Source of the DNA: an uncultured Bacteroidota bacterium
Lineage (GTDB): Bacteria; Bacteroidota; Bacteroidia; Bacteroidales; WCHB1-69
Length of the DNA stretch: 34,011 bases
NCBI GenBank assembly: GCA_902774175.1
Contig: CACYHG010000020.1
Span: 1-34,011 of the forward strand
Direction of reading: 5' to 3'
In this document: positions 16,844 through 26,300 of the stretch, one piece after another
Layout of the letters: each line of letters begins with the position of its first letter
Numbering within the stretch: the stretch's first letter is position 1
Translations under genes and position numbers: made by a program
Notes under the pieces: generated by a model
What the model saw: the letters and a program-made list of their open reading frames with translations, nothing else
What the model was told of the DNA's origin: nothing
Database searches by the model: none

Positions 16844-17376
16844 TTTACCTGCAACTGTTCCTCACCTACCTGAAAATCGGCTTTTTCGGCTTCGGAGGAG
16901 GCTACGCCATGCTTTCGCTCATCCAGAACGAGACCGTGGTGCGGCACGCCTGGATCACCGGTGCGGAGTTTTCGGACATACTTGCGCTATCACAGATGAC
17001 CCCGGGCCCCATCGCCATCAACTCCGCCACCTACATCGGCTACACCGTGGCGGGCTTTCCGGGCGCGGTTGCCGCAACCTCAGCCGTCTGCCTCCCCTGC
17101 CTGCTGCTGATGATCCTGATAACACGCTTCGTGCTCAGGCTGAAGGAGAACCCCTACCTGAAAGGGGCGATTGCAGGCATAAGGCCGGTGGTGATAGGGA
17201 TGATCGCCGCCGCCACGCTGCTGCTTGTCTTCCCCAAGAACGGAGGCGAAGGCTGCTTCAGCGGCTTTTGGAGCTACCTGATTTTTGCAGGCTGCATGGT
17301 GGGGCTATGGTTCAAACGCAACCCCATTCTGCTGCTTGCGCTCTCCGCCGTGGCGGGAATTTTATTTTATGGATAA
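16840..17376 (+). CDS. Chromate transporter family protein, second half (short-chain ChrA)
   Basis: The 178-residue protein repeats the same layout as its upstream partner: GFFGFGGGYAMLSLIQNETV at the N-terminus and LALSQMTPGPIAINSATYIGY in the loop, then several hydrophobic helices. The two halves are expected to form a heterodimer with opposite membrane orientation, as inferred for paired short ChrA proteins. It starts within the ATGA overlap with the first half and is the last gene of the operon. The AT-rich gap to the next gene (17377-17451) shows no clear terminator or promoter box. Confidence 0.88.
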   Translation: MIYLQLFLTYLKIGFFGFGGGYAMLSLIQNETVVRHAWITGAEFSDILALSQMTPGPIAINSATYIGYTVAGFPGAVAATSAVCLPCLLLMILITRFVLRLKENPYLKGAIAGIRPVVIGMIAAATLLLVFPKNGGEGCFSGFWSYLIFAGCMVGLWFKRNPILLLALSAVAGILFYG

Positions 17377-17451
17377 CAACAATATTTCTCCATTTTTCGC
17401 GTTACAACTTTATCAGAAATAATTTTCATTTTTAACATAAACTTGGATCAC

Positions 17452-20400
17452 ATGAGAAAACAACTGTTTCCCCTACTGCTCATAGCCCTCTTATGCAGCG
17501 GCGTATCAACCGCACAGGTGCGGCAGAACATCAAAATTATGGATTATGGGAGCGGCCAGCCGTTGGCAGGCGTGCAGGTCCGGTGCGCCGGACAGACCCA
17601 GACCACCAACGCCAAGGGGCTGGCGGTCTTCACATTCCCCGGCAAAGCCTACGGGGATTTCGTGGACATGAACATACACATCGAAAGACAGGGCTTCGTC
17701 TCTGTCGGCAGAGACTGGAACAGCCGGAAACTGGCGACCGATGTCCTCAGCAAGGAGACAATCACACTGTACATGACGGATGCCGCATCCTACACTGCGG
17801 AAAGGGAGCGGCTGTTCGACTCGCTTCACATGCACCACTACCGCGAAATCACCTCCAACCTTCTGGAACAGGCCGCTTCGGAAGTGGCTGCTGACCCTGA
17901 CGAGGCAAGCGAATGGAGCAGTGCCTTTGCAATACACCAGAACATGTACAGCGTGGCCTGGAGCATGTTCGACAATGTGGCCGAAGCCATCAACCCGCCG
18001 AGCATGCACTACATCAGCAAGGATATCCGCAAGGCCTGTGAAAAGGCGCTTTCGGACGGTGACCTCAAGGGCTGCCTTGCTCTGGCACGCGCACAGATAG
18101 CGGACAACGATTCAAGCGAGGAGAACCTGCAGAGGATTTACTACTATCTCACAATCCATGATGCCGCCGAAGACACGACCCCCGCCAGCAAATACTACAA
18201 GATACTGTTCGACCATGGATTCAACAAAAATTCCGGCTTCATAATCGATTACATGAACTGCCTGGGCAGTGAAGATAAGGACAAGGAGGTGGAGGCGCTC
18301 AAGACCTATGCGAAGGACAACTGCAAGGACAACTACATGAAGCAGATCATCTCCCGGCCGCACACCGGCAGCACATTCGACTCCTCCATGGAGGCGGGCG
18401 TGGCGGAGGCGCTGACAAAAGTCCGGATAATTGATGAGATTTCTCCAAAATCCGAAACATTAAGAAGCCACTACAGAAGGATAGCCGCCTACTACCTGCT
18501 CATGAGCGGCGACACCGTTCAGGCGAACCGGCAGCTGGACACCGCCATACAGTTGCTTGACCGGATGGACAAGAACGACTTCACCTCCGAACTTGAGTAC
18601 CTCCTGGAAACAAACGACGGGTTCACCGGACTTGTGCAGTTTCCGGACGGCATTGATTCAGCCCTTGCTGCAAAGATAATCGCACGGCACGTCGCGACAA
18701 CTGGCAGGATTTATAGCATCCAGCCGACGCTTTCAAGCCGCGTTCTCCATTATTATGCATTGAAAAACAGCTTGAAGCAATACGACAGCGCAACCGTGTT
18801 GCGCATCAGCGAGATGGACAGGATGCTGCCCGAACTGCAAAGGGATATGCCCGAAGTGATGTACCCCGAACAGCTGCGCATAAAGGAGCTGCTGCTACAA
18901 GGGAACATGGTGCTTGAGGCCGACAAGGAGAGCATCACACGCTGCTTCAACGAATACAAGGCGGCCCTGCCCCCATGCGAGAAGTGGCATCCCTACATGT
19001 ATGCCTATGGACTGAACACCAATTTCGAAATAAAACAACGCTGCTACAAGAACGGCAACCTCTATCTTATAGGGCCGTTGGACACCTACACCGACGAACT
19101 GCTGGAAAAAAAGGCGCGCATCCTCCAAAAGGACAGTTTTTTGGTGAAAGCGATGCTATACAACAACGAAGCCGAAATGTTTTACAGTAACGAGCTCTAT
19201 GAACAGTCGCTCGCCTCTTACGACAAGTCCATAAGCTACTACCGGAAGTCTCTCCCCACAAACGATTCGTTATGGATGGAGATTCTCACCGCCATGCTGC
19301 AGAAGGGTGACGCATACATGCGGATGGAGCAGCTGCCGGAGGCCTACAACTGCTACCAGCAGGTGATTGACTGTGAGAAACAGATGCCGGCGCACCTTAA
19401 GGTGCCGTACACCATCAACAAGGCCATCGCACTTTACTTCCAGGCCGACCTTTTCACCATGCAGCAAGACTACAAAAAAGCCATGAAATACTACAACCTC
19501 TCCGAAAAGGTCTTCAAGCAGGTTGAGAAGGCGGGCGACACCACCTTCTACGACCGCTGGGGCGAAATGCACTACAACAAGGCTTTCGCACACTATTATG
19601 CCGGACAGCAGAAGCAGTGCATGGAGGAGCTGAAAAAGGCGGAGAAACTGTACGACAAATATCCGTTGCAGAAACTTAGCAGGAAATACGAAAAGCTGAA
19701 ATCCATCCTTACCGAAACCTATGAGGAGAACAACCAGTATAACGACCTGCTCCTGAGCCTCACATTCTATTTCAACTACTGCGACTCGATGAAATACCGC
19801 AGTGTGGAGCACTACAACGAATATGTGCACACCGCCATCCGCTTGGGCAACCTGTGGTCGGACTACCAGGTGATACCTGCGACGCTTCGATACTACAACA
19901 TTGTGAAGAACGGTCTGGACTTCCTGATGGACTACGGCGGGGAGAAGGACGAACGCTACCTGCAGACACTCCTCGCGCTCGGCAAACAATACCGCATGGC
20001 GGACTCGATAGAGACCGCAATGGACTATTTCCGCCAGAGCCTTAAGCTGAACAGCGAGCTGTTTGAAGATAACGACCCCAAGAACTACACATATTACGAT
20101 TTGAGCATCAAACGCCAGATGATCAAATGCTACGATGCGGACAGCGACACCCTCCCGAACAGCCCGATGAAGGACGAGACCCTGAACCTGCATAGGGAGA
20201 TAATCTCAAAACTCAGCACTATCGACACCAACATCCAGCTGCGGCGCACCCTTGCCTACCACCACCGCCTGCTTGGCGCCTTCTACACCCAGATAGACTG
20301 GCCGCAGATGGCCCTCAGCCAGTTCGACAGCTGCCTTGAGATTATGCTGCCCATGTACCGCGACGGCGACCGTGCCGAGACGGAGGAGGATATCGCCCGC

Positions 20401-20652
20401 AGCTACTTCAGCTCCGCGACCGTATATTATTATATGTTGGACGACAGGGACGAGAAATCCGCTAAGGAGAACCTTGACAAATGCCTTGAAATCTGCGAGA
20501 ACGCCGTCGACCCTGACAACCTGGCCGGGCTGTACTACTATGCCGTCAGCATGAAGCTGGAGATGCTGGCGGACCCGTTCGCCACGAAGGATGAGGCGGC
20601 AATCAAAAAATACCGCAAAATCAAAACCGCGTTGGAAAAAAAATTGAAATAA
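17452..20652 (+). CDS. Large secreted TPR-repeat protein with N-terminal Ig-like domain
   Basis: The 1066-residue protein has a signal peptide (MRKQLFPLLLIALLCSGVSTAQ). Next comes a carboxypeptidase-regulatory-like beta domain (SGQPLAGVQVRCAGQTQTTNAKG, residues about 35-110), and then almost entirely alpha-helical tetratricopeptide-like repeats, for example AYNCYQQVIDCEKQMP, DYKKAMKYYNLSEKVFKQ and AMDYFRQSLKLNSELF. It has no membrane anchor, lipobox or T9SS sorting domain, so it probably stays in the periplasm as a protein-binding scaffold. ATG 17452 is preferred to an upstream TTG because it begins the signal peptide. The next gene, a T9SS cargo protein, follows after 97 bp with a palindrome in between. 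Function unknown. Confidence 0.75.
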   Translation: MRKQLFPLLLIALLCSGVSTAQVRQNIKIMDYGSGQPLAGVQVRCAGQTQTTNAKGLAVFTFPGKAYGDFVDMNIHIERQGFVSVGRDWNSRKLATDVLSKETITLYMTDAASYTAERERLFDSLHMHHYREITSNLLEQAASEVAADPDEASEWSSAFAIHQNMYSVAWSMFDNVAEAINPPSMHYISKDIRKACEKALSDGDLKGCLALARAQIADNDSSEENLQRIYYYLTIHDAAEDTTPASKYYKILFDHGFNKNSGFIIDYMNCLGSEDKDKEVEALKTYAKDNCKDNYMKQIISRPHTGSTFDSSMEAGVAEALTKVRIIDEISPKSETLRSHYRRIAAYYLLMSGDTVQANRQLDTAIQLLDRMDKNDFTSELEYLLETNDGFTGLVQFPDGIDSALAAKIIARHVATTGRIYSIQPTLSSRVLHYYALKNSLKQYDSATVLRISEMDRMLPELQRDMPEVMYPEQLRIKELLLQGNMVLEADKESITRCFNEYKAALPPCEKWHPYMYAYGLNTNFEIKQRCYKNGNLYLIGPLDTYTDELLEKKARILQKDSFLVKAMLYNNEAEMFYSNELYEQSLASYDKSISYYRKSLPTNDSLWMEILTAMLQKGDAYMRMEQLPEAYNCYQQVIDCEKQMPAHLKVPYTINKAIALYFQADLFTMQQDYKKAMKYYNLSEKVFKQVEKAGDTTFYDRWGEMHYNKAFAHYYAGQQKQCMEELKKAEKLYDKYPLQKLSRKYEKLKSILTETYEENNQYNDLLLSLTFYFNYCDSMKYRSVEHYNEYVHTAIRLGNLWSDYQVIPATLRYYNIVKNGLDFLMDYGGEKDERYLQTLLALGKQYRMADSIETAMDYFRQSLKLNSELFEDNDPKNYTYYDLSIKRQMIKCYDADSDTLPNSPMKDETLNLHREIISKLSTIDTNIQLRRTLAYHHRLLGAFYTQIDWPQMALSQFDSCLEIMLPMYRDGDRAETEEDIARSYFSSATVYYYMLDDRDEKSAKENLDKCLEICENAVDPDNLAGLYYYAVSMKLEMLADPFATKDEAAIKKYRKIKTALEKKLK

Positions 20653-20690
20653 ATTAATTTCCGTACAAACGAAACGTAACGGTTATTGTT

Positions 20691-20718
20691 GTAGAGACGG
20701 TGCATGCACCGTCTCTAC
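20691..20718. repeat. Perfect 28-bp palindrome, REP-like (AGAGACG core)
   Basis: Arms GTAGAGACGGTGCA (20691-20704) and its exact reverse complement (20705-20718) meet with no spacer. It shares the AGAGACG...CGTCTCT core with the palindrome at 1564-1597. It lies between the TPR gene and the beta-helix gene, which point the same way, and has GGAAAAAATAATTTTT after it but no clean T-run. If transcribed it would form a stable hairpin that could trim expression of the downstream gene. Confidence 0.8.
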
Positions 20719-20749
20719 CGGAAAAAATAATTTTTGGGGAAATTTGGTT

Positions 20750-23700
20750 ATGAATATAAAACAAACCGCGGCATTCATTTTTGCCGGCATCATCTGCATG
20801 ATTGGCGGCGCACACGCGCAAACCGTCATCACAATCGGAGCCTCCGCAAAGGCGGACCACCCCTTCTCCGCAATGGATTCCCTGCTCACATCCATATCAA
20901 AGGGGAATATGAAGGGGAACATCACCCTTGCGCTGGAGAACGGGGAATATTCCATCACCTCCCCTATCATTGTCAGGACACCACGGTTCGGAGTGTCCGA
21001 CCATCTGACCATCACCTCCAAATCAGGACTGCGCGACAGCGTGCGCATCCGTCTGGACAAATCCGCAGTCTGCTGCATCTATCTGGACACATGCTACAAC
21101 CTCACCATCCGCGACATCACACTGGAAAGCTCCTACCAGATGGCCGTCAACATCAATTCGAAATGCCGGAATGTGGAGATACGGGGCAACCGCATGATCC
21201 TGCCGACCAGCACAACCAACCGGACAGCCTACTGCATCGGCACCACAAGCACCTACACCGACGTTGACGGATTCAGGATTGTCGGCAACCGGCTTGAGGG
21301 CGGCTACACCAACATCATGCTGAACATATCCCAAAGGAGATGGAAGAACACCCGTGTGGACAGCAACCACTGCAGCGGGGCCTATAACCGCGGTATCGAC
21401 ATCCAACATGTGGACACACTTATGGTCAAGGGGAACACAGTCCTGCCGCGACCCGCGTGCATCGCCGGATATTACGGCATGTACCTGGGCGACAATATGG
21501 CTACGAAAATCATAGCTAACCATGTGGACATGACCGGCGCGACCACCTACCTCAACGGAGGGACCGCCTTCACCTGCGTCATCGGCGACACGGTCAAAGG
21601 GAGCGAACCGACGCTGATTGCAAACAACGTCATTGTCGGCAACAACTCGAACTTTGCCAGCACCACCGCAACCAACTACGCCATGTATGTGTACGGGAAC
21701 CTCAAGATTTGGCACAATTCGATATACCAGGCCGGCAACGGTGCCGGATGCCTCTGTGCCAGCGGATTTCTGATGAACCTTGACATAAAGGGCAACCAGC
21801 TTGTCTGCTCGCAATACAACCAGTACCCGATAAGGCTTGTCCCCTCCGCCCAGAACTACAAATATTGGAAGGGGAAGACCTACACCGACTACAACAACTA
21901 CTACTCCCTGTTCGGCGTGGTGGCCAGCATAGGCCAGGACGACATAATGTCCATTACGGAGATGCAGGAGTACACGAAACAGGACACGCACAGCATCTGC
22001 GAACAGATTGACTGGACAGAGAGGCTGCAGCCGAAACAGTTCGCCACCTTCCTGATGCCCAACATCGGCGTCGGTGAGGATTTCAACGGGAACACGCGTG
22101 ACAGGATTACAGCCATTGGAGCCTATGCGCCCGTCCGGCTTGACGCCGCCATCAGCGGATTCGGCCCCACACAAATAGCCGAGGGCAGCCAGACCGTGTA
22201 CGCGGAGCTTACCAACAACGGCACCGATGTGCTGACCCAGGCGGAGATACAATGGAAGAGCGACGGCGTGACGCAGACCTCCTGCCAATGGAAAGGCAAA
22301 CTGGAAATCGGCAGCACGGACACAATCAAACTGGGAACCGCCACCATGGCAAAAGGGAAGCTGGTCAAGCTGGATGCATGGGTCACCAAGCCCAACGGCG
22401 GCAAGGACATGAACACATACAATGACACCGCACTTGTCCGCCAGTTCATCTGCGCCGGGAAGATGTCCGGCACATATACGGTCGGCAACAGCGGGAAAAC
22501 CGATTTCAACAACCTGGAGGAGGCCATGACCGCGCTGAACCAATGCGGCATCAGCGGACCGGCCACGCTGGAGCTGCAGTCCGGCAACTTCGGCCAGCTG
22601 AACATAACCGACAGCATCCTCGGCTCAAGCGCGCAGAACCGCGTGACAATTAAGGCGGCAAAAGGCGCAGAAGTTGTCTTCAATAACGGGGCTGAAGGGC
22701 CCTCGTTGGTGCTGGAGAACGCCGCCAACTTCATTTTTGACGGGCTCACCTTCGGCGACACCGCGAAAGGGCTGGTTGGCGTGAGGCTAATCTTGAACAA
22801 CAGCAACATAACATTCACCCGTTGCCGCATCTATTCCAGTTTCAACGCCACCACCTCCGACACCAAATACTTCTGCGTGGACAACTCCAACACCGAAAAC
22901 AGCATGAAATTTCTCTCAAACGTCCGTTTCACGAGCAACGAGATCAGGGGCGGATATGCGAATTTCAGCTTCAACTACATTGCCAGCAGCACCAACCAGA
23001 TGATGTACGCCTCCGTATACATCGACAGCAACCTGATTGCCGATGCCAGCGACTGTGGAATCCGCTCGATGCGCATGGGCGCCATCAGGAGCGTGACGGG
23101 AAACACTATCCGCAGCCGCCGCAACACAATGAACGTATTCTACGGAATCTATTCCGAATACTACAGCCAGTGGGACAAGATTTCCAACAACCGCATACAT
23201 ATAATCAAGGATGTGCGGAGCAGCGGATATGCAATGTTCCTAGGCCAGAACACCCTATACGGCACCACAAGGCCGCTGTACGTGACCAACAACGAAATCA
23301 TCATAAACAGCGACAACCTCGATGGCTACGGGACCGGCATCCTGCTCTCATCCTCCGACGGGGCATTTGAATTCCACAACAACTCAATATTCATCAGGGG
23401 ATACGGGAACCTGGTCGGAATGTACATCAACGGCAACAACAGGGGGAACAGGATAACGCGCAACAACATCGTGATTATCGACAGCATGGACAACTCCATG
23501 GCGCTGCAGTCAAGCTATGATTCGCCTGCCGGAGAGCGCGAGTTCAACAACTTTTACGCACATTTCCTTCTGAAGAAAACAAGCGGGAATGTCGGCTACA
23601 CAACCGTTCAGGAGCTTCAGAAGGTGAGCAAGAAGGATGCGTACAGCATCAGCATGCTGCCGGAATTCGAGAGCGGCACCTGCCTGCGGATGAAGGACAG

Positions 23701-24763
23701 CCTGCGCTACGTCTGCCCCACCGACAGCGCCTGCAAACAGGACATCAACGGAACCGACCGCTCCGAATGGACCATAATGGGCTGCTACCACGCCGGCATA
23801 AAGATAGGCGCCACAAGCAAGGATGCCACATTGAAGGCGATACTGGCGCCAAAAACCGACGAGCCGGGCACATTCCCGGTATCAGTAATCCTGTACAACA
23901 ACGACACCGCCCCAATCCGGATGGCCGACATCACCTGCCGCGTGAACAGCAGCAGCATTGTAAAGCAGTATTACCCATACCCGCCTCTTGCAGGCCATGC
24001 CTCGGACACCATCCTCATCGGCAGCTTCAGCTTCACGAAAGGGCAGAACAGCATGCTGGCATGGGTGGATATGAGCAACGACATCAACCCGAAAAATGAC
24101 ACAGCACGCAATTCGCTGTTCATTTCCGAATTTGACATCCAGGTGCGCGACATCACCACCACCTCGCCCGCAGAGGGCGGCAGCCGCATTTCGCCAAACG
24201 TGCGCATAGCCAATGCGGGGAACGACAGCATCAGTAGAATCGTGCTGCATGTTAACGTGTACGACGAAAAGCAGAAACTTCTGGACACCCTTGTCGAGAC
24301 AATGGAGCACATCGGTGTGAACGACGACAGGATCCACGCCTTCACAAAAAAATACACCGTGCCGCAGTATATCGGCAAATACACACTGAAAGCCTTTGTT
24401 GAAGCTGTACCGAAGGACCAGAAACGGAGCAACGACACGCTCTCCAAACAGTTCATGTGCTATACCGAATCGGACGACAGCACCGGCATCCGCGAAACCT
24501 CACGGCCCGAATGGAATCTCGGTCAGAACATGCCCAATCCGGCGGAAGGGATCACCGTCATCCCATACATGCTGCCGCAGGGCGCACAGGCCGCATTCAC
24601 CGTGACCGGTCCCGACGGCAGGCTTGTCCGCCGCGAGACATTGTCAGGAGACGGTACCGCAAAGGAGATAAGGCTGCAGGTTTCCGGATGGGCCGCCGGA
24701 ATCTATTACTACGTCATGGAATGCAACGGCTACCGGATTACGCGGAAAATGGTAATCCGTTAA
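20750..24763 (+). CDS. Secreted right-handed beta-helix protein with T9SS type A sorting domain
   Basis: The 1337-residue protein has a signal peptide (MNIKQTAAFIFAGIICMIGGAHAQ). Two long regions with short Asn-rich beta-helix turns (NLTIRDITLES, NNVIVGNNSNF; and NITFTRCRIY, ISNNRIHIIKD, FEFHNNSIFIRGYGN) are separated by an Ig-like domain of CARDB type (AELTNNGTDVLTQAEIQW). Two more such domains precede the end. The C-terminal 80 residues are a T9SS sorting domain (GQNMPNPAEGITVIPYML, GIYYYVMECNGYRI). Such proteins are exported to the cell surface, and the beta-helix parts may bind or cleave polysaccharide, but no catalytic residues could be assigned. ATG 20750 is preferred to TTG 20744. The stop overlaps menA by 4 bp. 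Confidence 0.82.
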   Translation: MNIKQTAAFIFAGIICMIGGAHAQTVITIGASAKADHPFSAMDSLLTSISKGNMKGNITLALENGEYSITSPIIVRTPRFGVSDHLTITSKSGLRDSVRIRLDKSAVCCIYLDTCYNLTIRDITLESSYQMAVNINSKCRNVEIRGNRMILPTSTTNRTAYCIGTTSTYTDVDGFRIVGNRLEGGYTNIMLNISQRRWKNTRVDSNHCSGAYNRGIDIQHVDTLMVKGNTVLPRPACIAGYYGMYLGDNMATKIIANHVDMTGATTYLNGGTAFTCVIGDTVKGSEPTLIANNVIVGNNSNFASTTATNYAMYVYGNLKIWHNSIYQAGNGAGCLCASGFLMNLDIKGNQLVCSQYNQYPIRLVPSAQNYKYWKGKTYTDYNNYYSLFGVVASIGQDDIMSITEMQEYTKQDTHSICEQIDWTERLQPKQFATFLMPNIGVGEDFNGNTRDRITAIGAYAPVRLDAAISGFGPTQIAEGSQTVYAELTNNGTDVLTQAEIQWKSDGVTQTSCQWKGKLEIGSTDTIKLGTATMAKGKLVKLDAWVTKPNGGKDMNTYNDTALVRQFICAGKMSGTYTVGNSGKTDFNNLEEAMTALNQCGISGPATLELQSGNFGQLNITDSILGSSAQNRVTIKAAKGAEVVFNNGAEGPSLVLENAANFIFDGLTFGDTAKGLVGVRLILNNSNITFTRCRIYSSFNATTSDTKYFCVDNSNTENSMKFLSNVRFTSNEIRGGYANFSFNYIASSTNQMMYASVYIDSNLIADASDCGIRSMRMGAIRSVTGNTIRSRRNTMNVFYGIYSEYYSQWDKISNNRIHIIKDVRSSGYAMFLGQNTLYGTTRPLYVTNNEIIINSDNLDGYGTGILLSSSDGAFEFHNNSIFIRGYGNLVGMYINGNNRGNRITRNNIVIIDSMDNSMALQSSYDSPAGEREFNNFYAHFLLKKTSGNVGYTTVQELQKVSKKDAYSISMLPEFESGTCLRMKDSLRYVCPTDSACKQDINGTDRSEWTIMGCYHAGIKIGATSKDATLKAILAPKTDEPGTFPVSVILYNNDTAPIRMADITCRVNSSSIVKQYYPYPPLAGHASDTILIGSFSFTKGQNSMLAWVDMSNDINPKNDTARNSLFISEFDIQVRDITTTSPAEGGSRISPNVRIANAGNDSISRIVLHVNVYDEKQKLLDTLVETMEHIGVNDDRIHAFTKKYTVPQYIGKYTLKAFVEAVPKDQKRSNDTLSKQFMCYTESDDSTGIRETSRPEWNLGQNMPNPAEGITVIPYMLPQGAQAAFTVTGPDGRLVRRETLSGDGTAKEIRLQVSGWAAGIYYYVMECNGYRITRKMVIR

Positions 24764-25596
24764 ACCAACGCGCACAAGGCGGTGTAGACCAGATTCACAA
24801 GACCCGCGCACAACATAAGGCGATTGTATTGGCTGCCCTCCGCACGAAGGACCGCCACGAACAGCGCGAGCGCGGGAAAAACCACCAGCATCGGCCAGTC
24901 AAGGCCGAAGGCCAACCATGCGAAGATTGGCATCAGCAGCACCACGACCAGCATGCCAATCTCTCCGGCACGTTTCCCGAAACGGACGGGGAAGGTGCGC
25001 TTGCCTGCCGCACGGTCGTCCTCAATATCGCGAAGGTTGTTGATGATCAACAGGCACATTGAAATGAGGCCGCACACCGCGCCGGCATGGAATGCCGTCC
25101 ACGAAAAGCCGTGCATCTGCAGGTAGGCGGTTCCGGCACTTGCAACCACACCATAGAACAGAAACACGAAGACATCCGCAATGCCCAAATACGACAACGC
25201 GAAGCGGGTTGCGGTGTATAGCCAGGCGAAAAGCAGCGACGCCACCCCTATCAGCAGGATGGGCCAGCCGCCGCGCAGCACCAGAAAGAATCCTGAAACC
25301 ACGCAGAACACCAGCGTGATAATGACAGCATGAAGCATCTGCGCCTCGGTGACCTTACCCTCTGCCAGCGCGCGCGACGGCCCCACGCGTCCGGCCTTGT
25401 CGCTGCCGCGCCGGAAATCATAGTAGTCGTTGATGAGGTTTGAAAGGATCTGGAGCGAAAGTGCGCAGAGGAGCGTCACCGCCGCCACGCCCCACGAGGA
25501 GACACCCTCCGCCATCAGGCCGACCAGCACCGGGCAGAAGGAGGCGAACAGTGTGTGGGGACGTATAATCTTGAACCAAAGGATAATATTTTTCAT
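24760..25596 (-). CDS. menA: 1,4-dihydroxy-2-naphthoate polyprenyltransferase
   Basis: The 278-residue membrane enzyme of the UbiA superfamily attaches the polyprenyl chain to dihydroxynaphthoate, giving demethylmenaquinone. The first prenyl-diphosphate-binding motif is NDYYDFRRGSD (56-66) and the second aspartate-rich motif is NNLRDIEDD (186-194), followed by RAAGKRTFPVRFG. About eight membrane helices are visible. It overlaps menG by 4 bp (ATGA), so the product of this gene passes to the next enzyme in the same operon. Its 3' end overlaps the stop of the convergent beta-helix gene by 4 bp, leaving no room for a terminator. Confidence 0.93.
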   Translation of the reverse strand: MKNIILWFKIIRPHTLFASFCPVLVGLMAEGVSSWGVAAVTLLCALSLQILSNLINDYYDFRRGSDKAGRVGPSRALAEGKVTEAQMLHAVIITLVFCVVSGFFLVLRGGWPILLIGVASLLFAWLYTATRFALSYLGIADVFVFLFYGVVASAGTAYLQMHGFSWTAFHAGAVCGLISMCLLIINNLRDIEDDRAAGKRTFPVRFGKRAGEIGMLVVVLLMPIFAWLAFGLDWPMLVVFPALALFVAVLRAEGSQYNRLMLCAGLVNLVYTALCALV

Positions 25597-26300
25597 TTTG
25601 TAGCCATATATATTGTCACTATTCCGAATGAAAGCCGCCGCTGTTCCGTCCGCACGAAGCCGGAGCTCCGCAGCAGCTCCAGAAAGGCCTCCCCCTCCGG
25701 AAACTCCCTGACGCTGCGGTTCAGATAGCGGTAGGCCGCGCTGTTGCCGCTGACCAATCCCCCGACAAACGGCAGGAGATGGTTGAAATACATATTATAT
25801 AATCCGCGGAAAAGAGGAACGGAGGGATGCGAGAACTCAAGCACCAGCAGCTGTCCGCCCGGGCGCAGCACCCGCCACATCTCCTTCAATCCGGCCTCAC
25901 GGTCGGAAAAGTTGCGCACCCCGAAAGCGCAGGTTACAGCGTCGAAGCGGCCGTCAGCATAGGGCAGCGACAACGCGCTGGCCTCCTCGAACGAAACACG
26001 CTCCGACATATTCCGCGCACGCGCCTTTTCACGCCCGATGCGCATCATCTCCACGGAGAGGTCCGCGCCGGTGACATGCTCCGCCTTCCCCTGGCGTATA
26101 ATCTCAAAGGCGAGGTCGCCCGTCCCGACGGCGACATCCAGCAGCTCCCCACAGGGCGCAAGCATCCGCACCGCCTTGCGGCGCCATATTTTGTCAATGT
26201 TGAATGATAACCCATGGTTAAGCAGGTCGTATGTTCCGGAGATGCTGTCGAACAGGCCTACTATCCCGTCGTGCCCGCCTGCCGTCGCCATTTTATTCAT
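25593..26300 (-). CDS. menG: Demethylmenaquinone methyltransferase
   Basis: The 235-residue class-I SAM methyltransferase of the UbiE/MenG family performs the last step of menaquinone synthesis. It has the family start FDSISGTYDLLNHGLSF, the SAM-binding loop LLDVAVGTGDLA (53-64), the post-I acidic GADLSVEMM, and FDAVTCAFGVRNFSDREAGL. The operon partners dxs and menA, with no ubiquinone genes around and an obligately anaerobic setting, support the menaquinone substrate. ATG 26300 lies inside the end of dxs (8-bp overlap). An internal ATG three codons later would shorten the overlap. Confidence 0.93.
   Translation of the reverse strand: MNKMATAGGHDGIVGLFDSISGTYDLLNHGLSFNIDKIWRRKAVRMLAPCGELLDVAVGTGDLAFEIIRQGKAEHVTGADLSVEMMRIGREKARARNMSERVSFEEASALSLPYADGRFDAVTCAFGVRNFSDREAGLKEMWRVLRPGGQLLVLEFSHPSVPLFRGLYNMYFNHLLPFVGGLVSGNSAAYRYLNRSVREFPEGEAFLELLRSSGFVRTEQRRLSFGIVTIYMATK

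Noticed and set aside
21023..22543. 506-codon open frame on the minus strand
   Set aside because: Antisense to the beta-helix gene; high GC makes long antisense frames common here, and no motif or promoter supports it.
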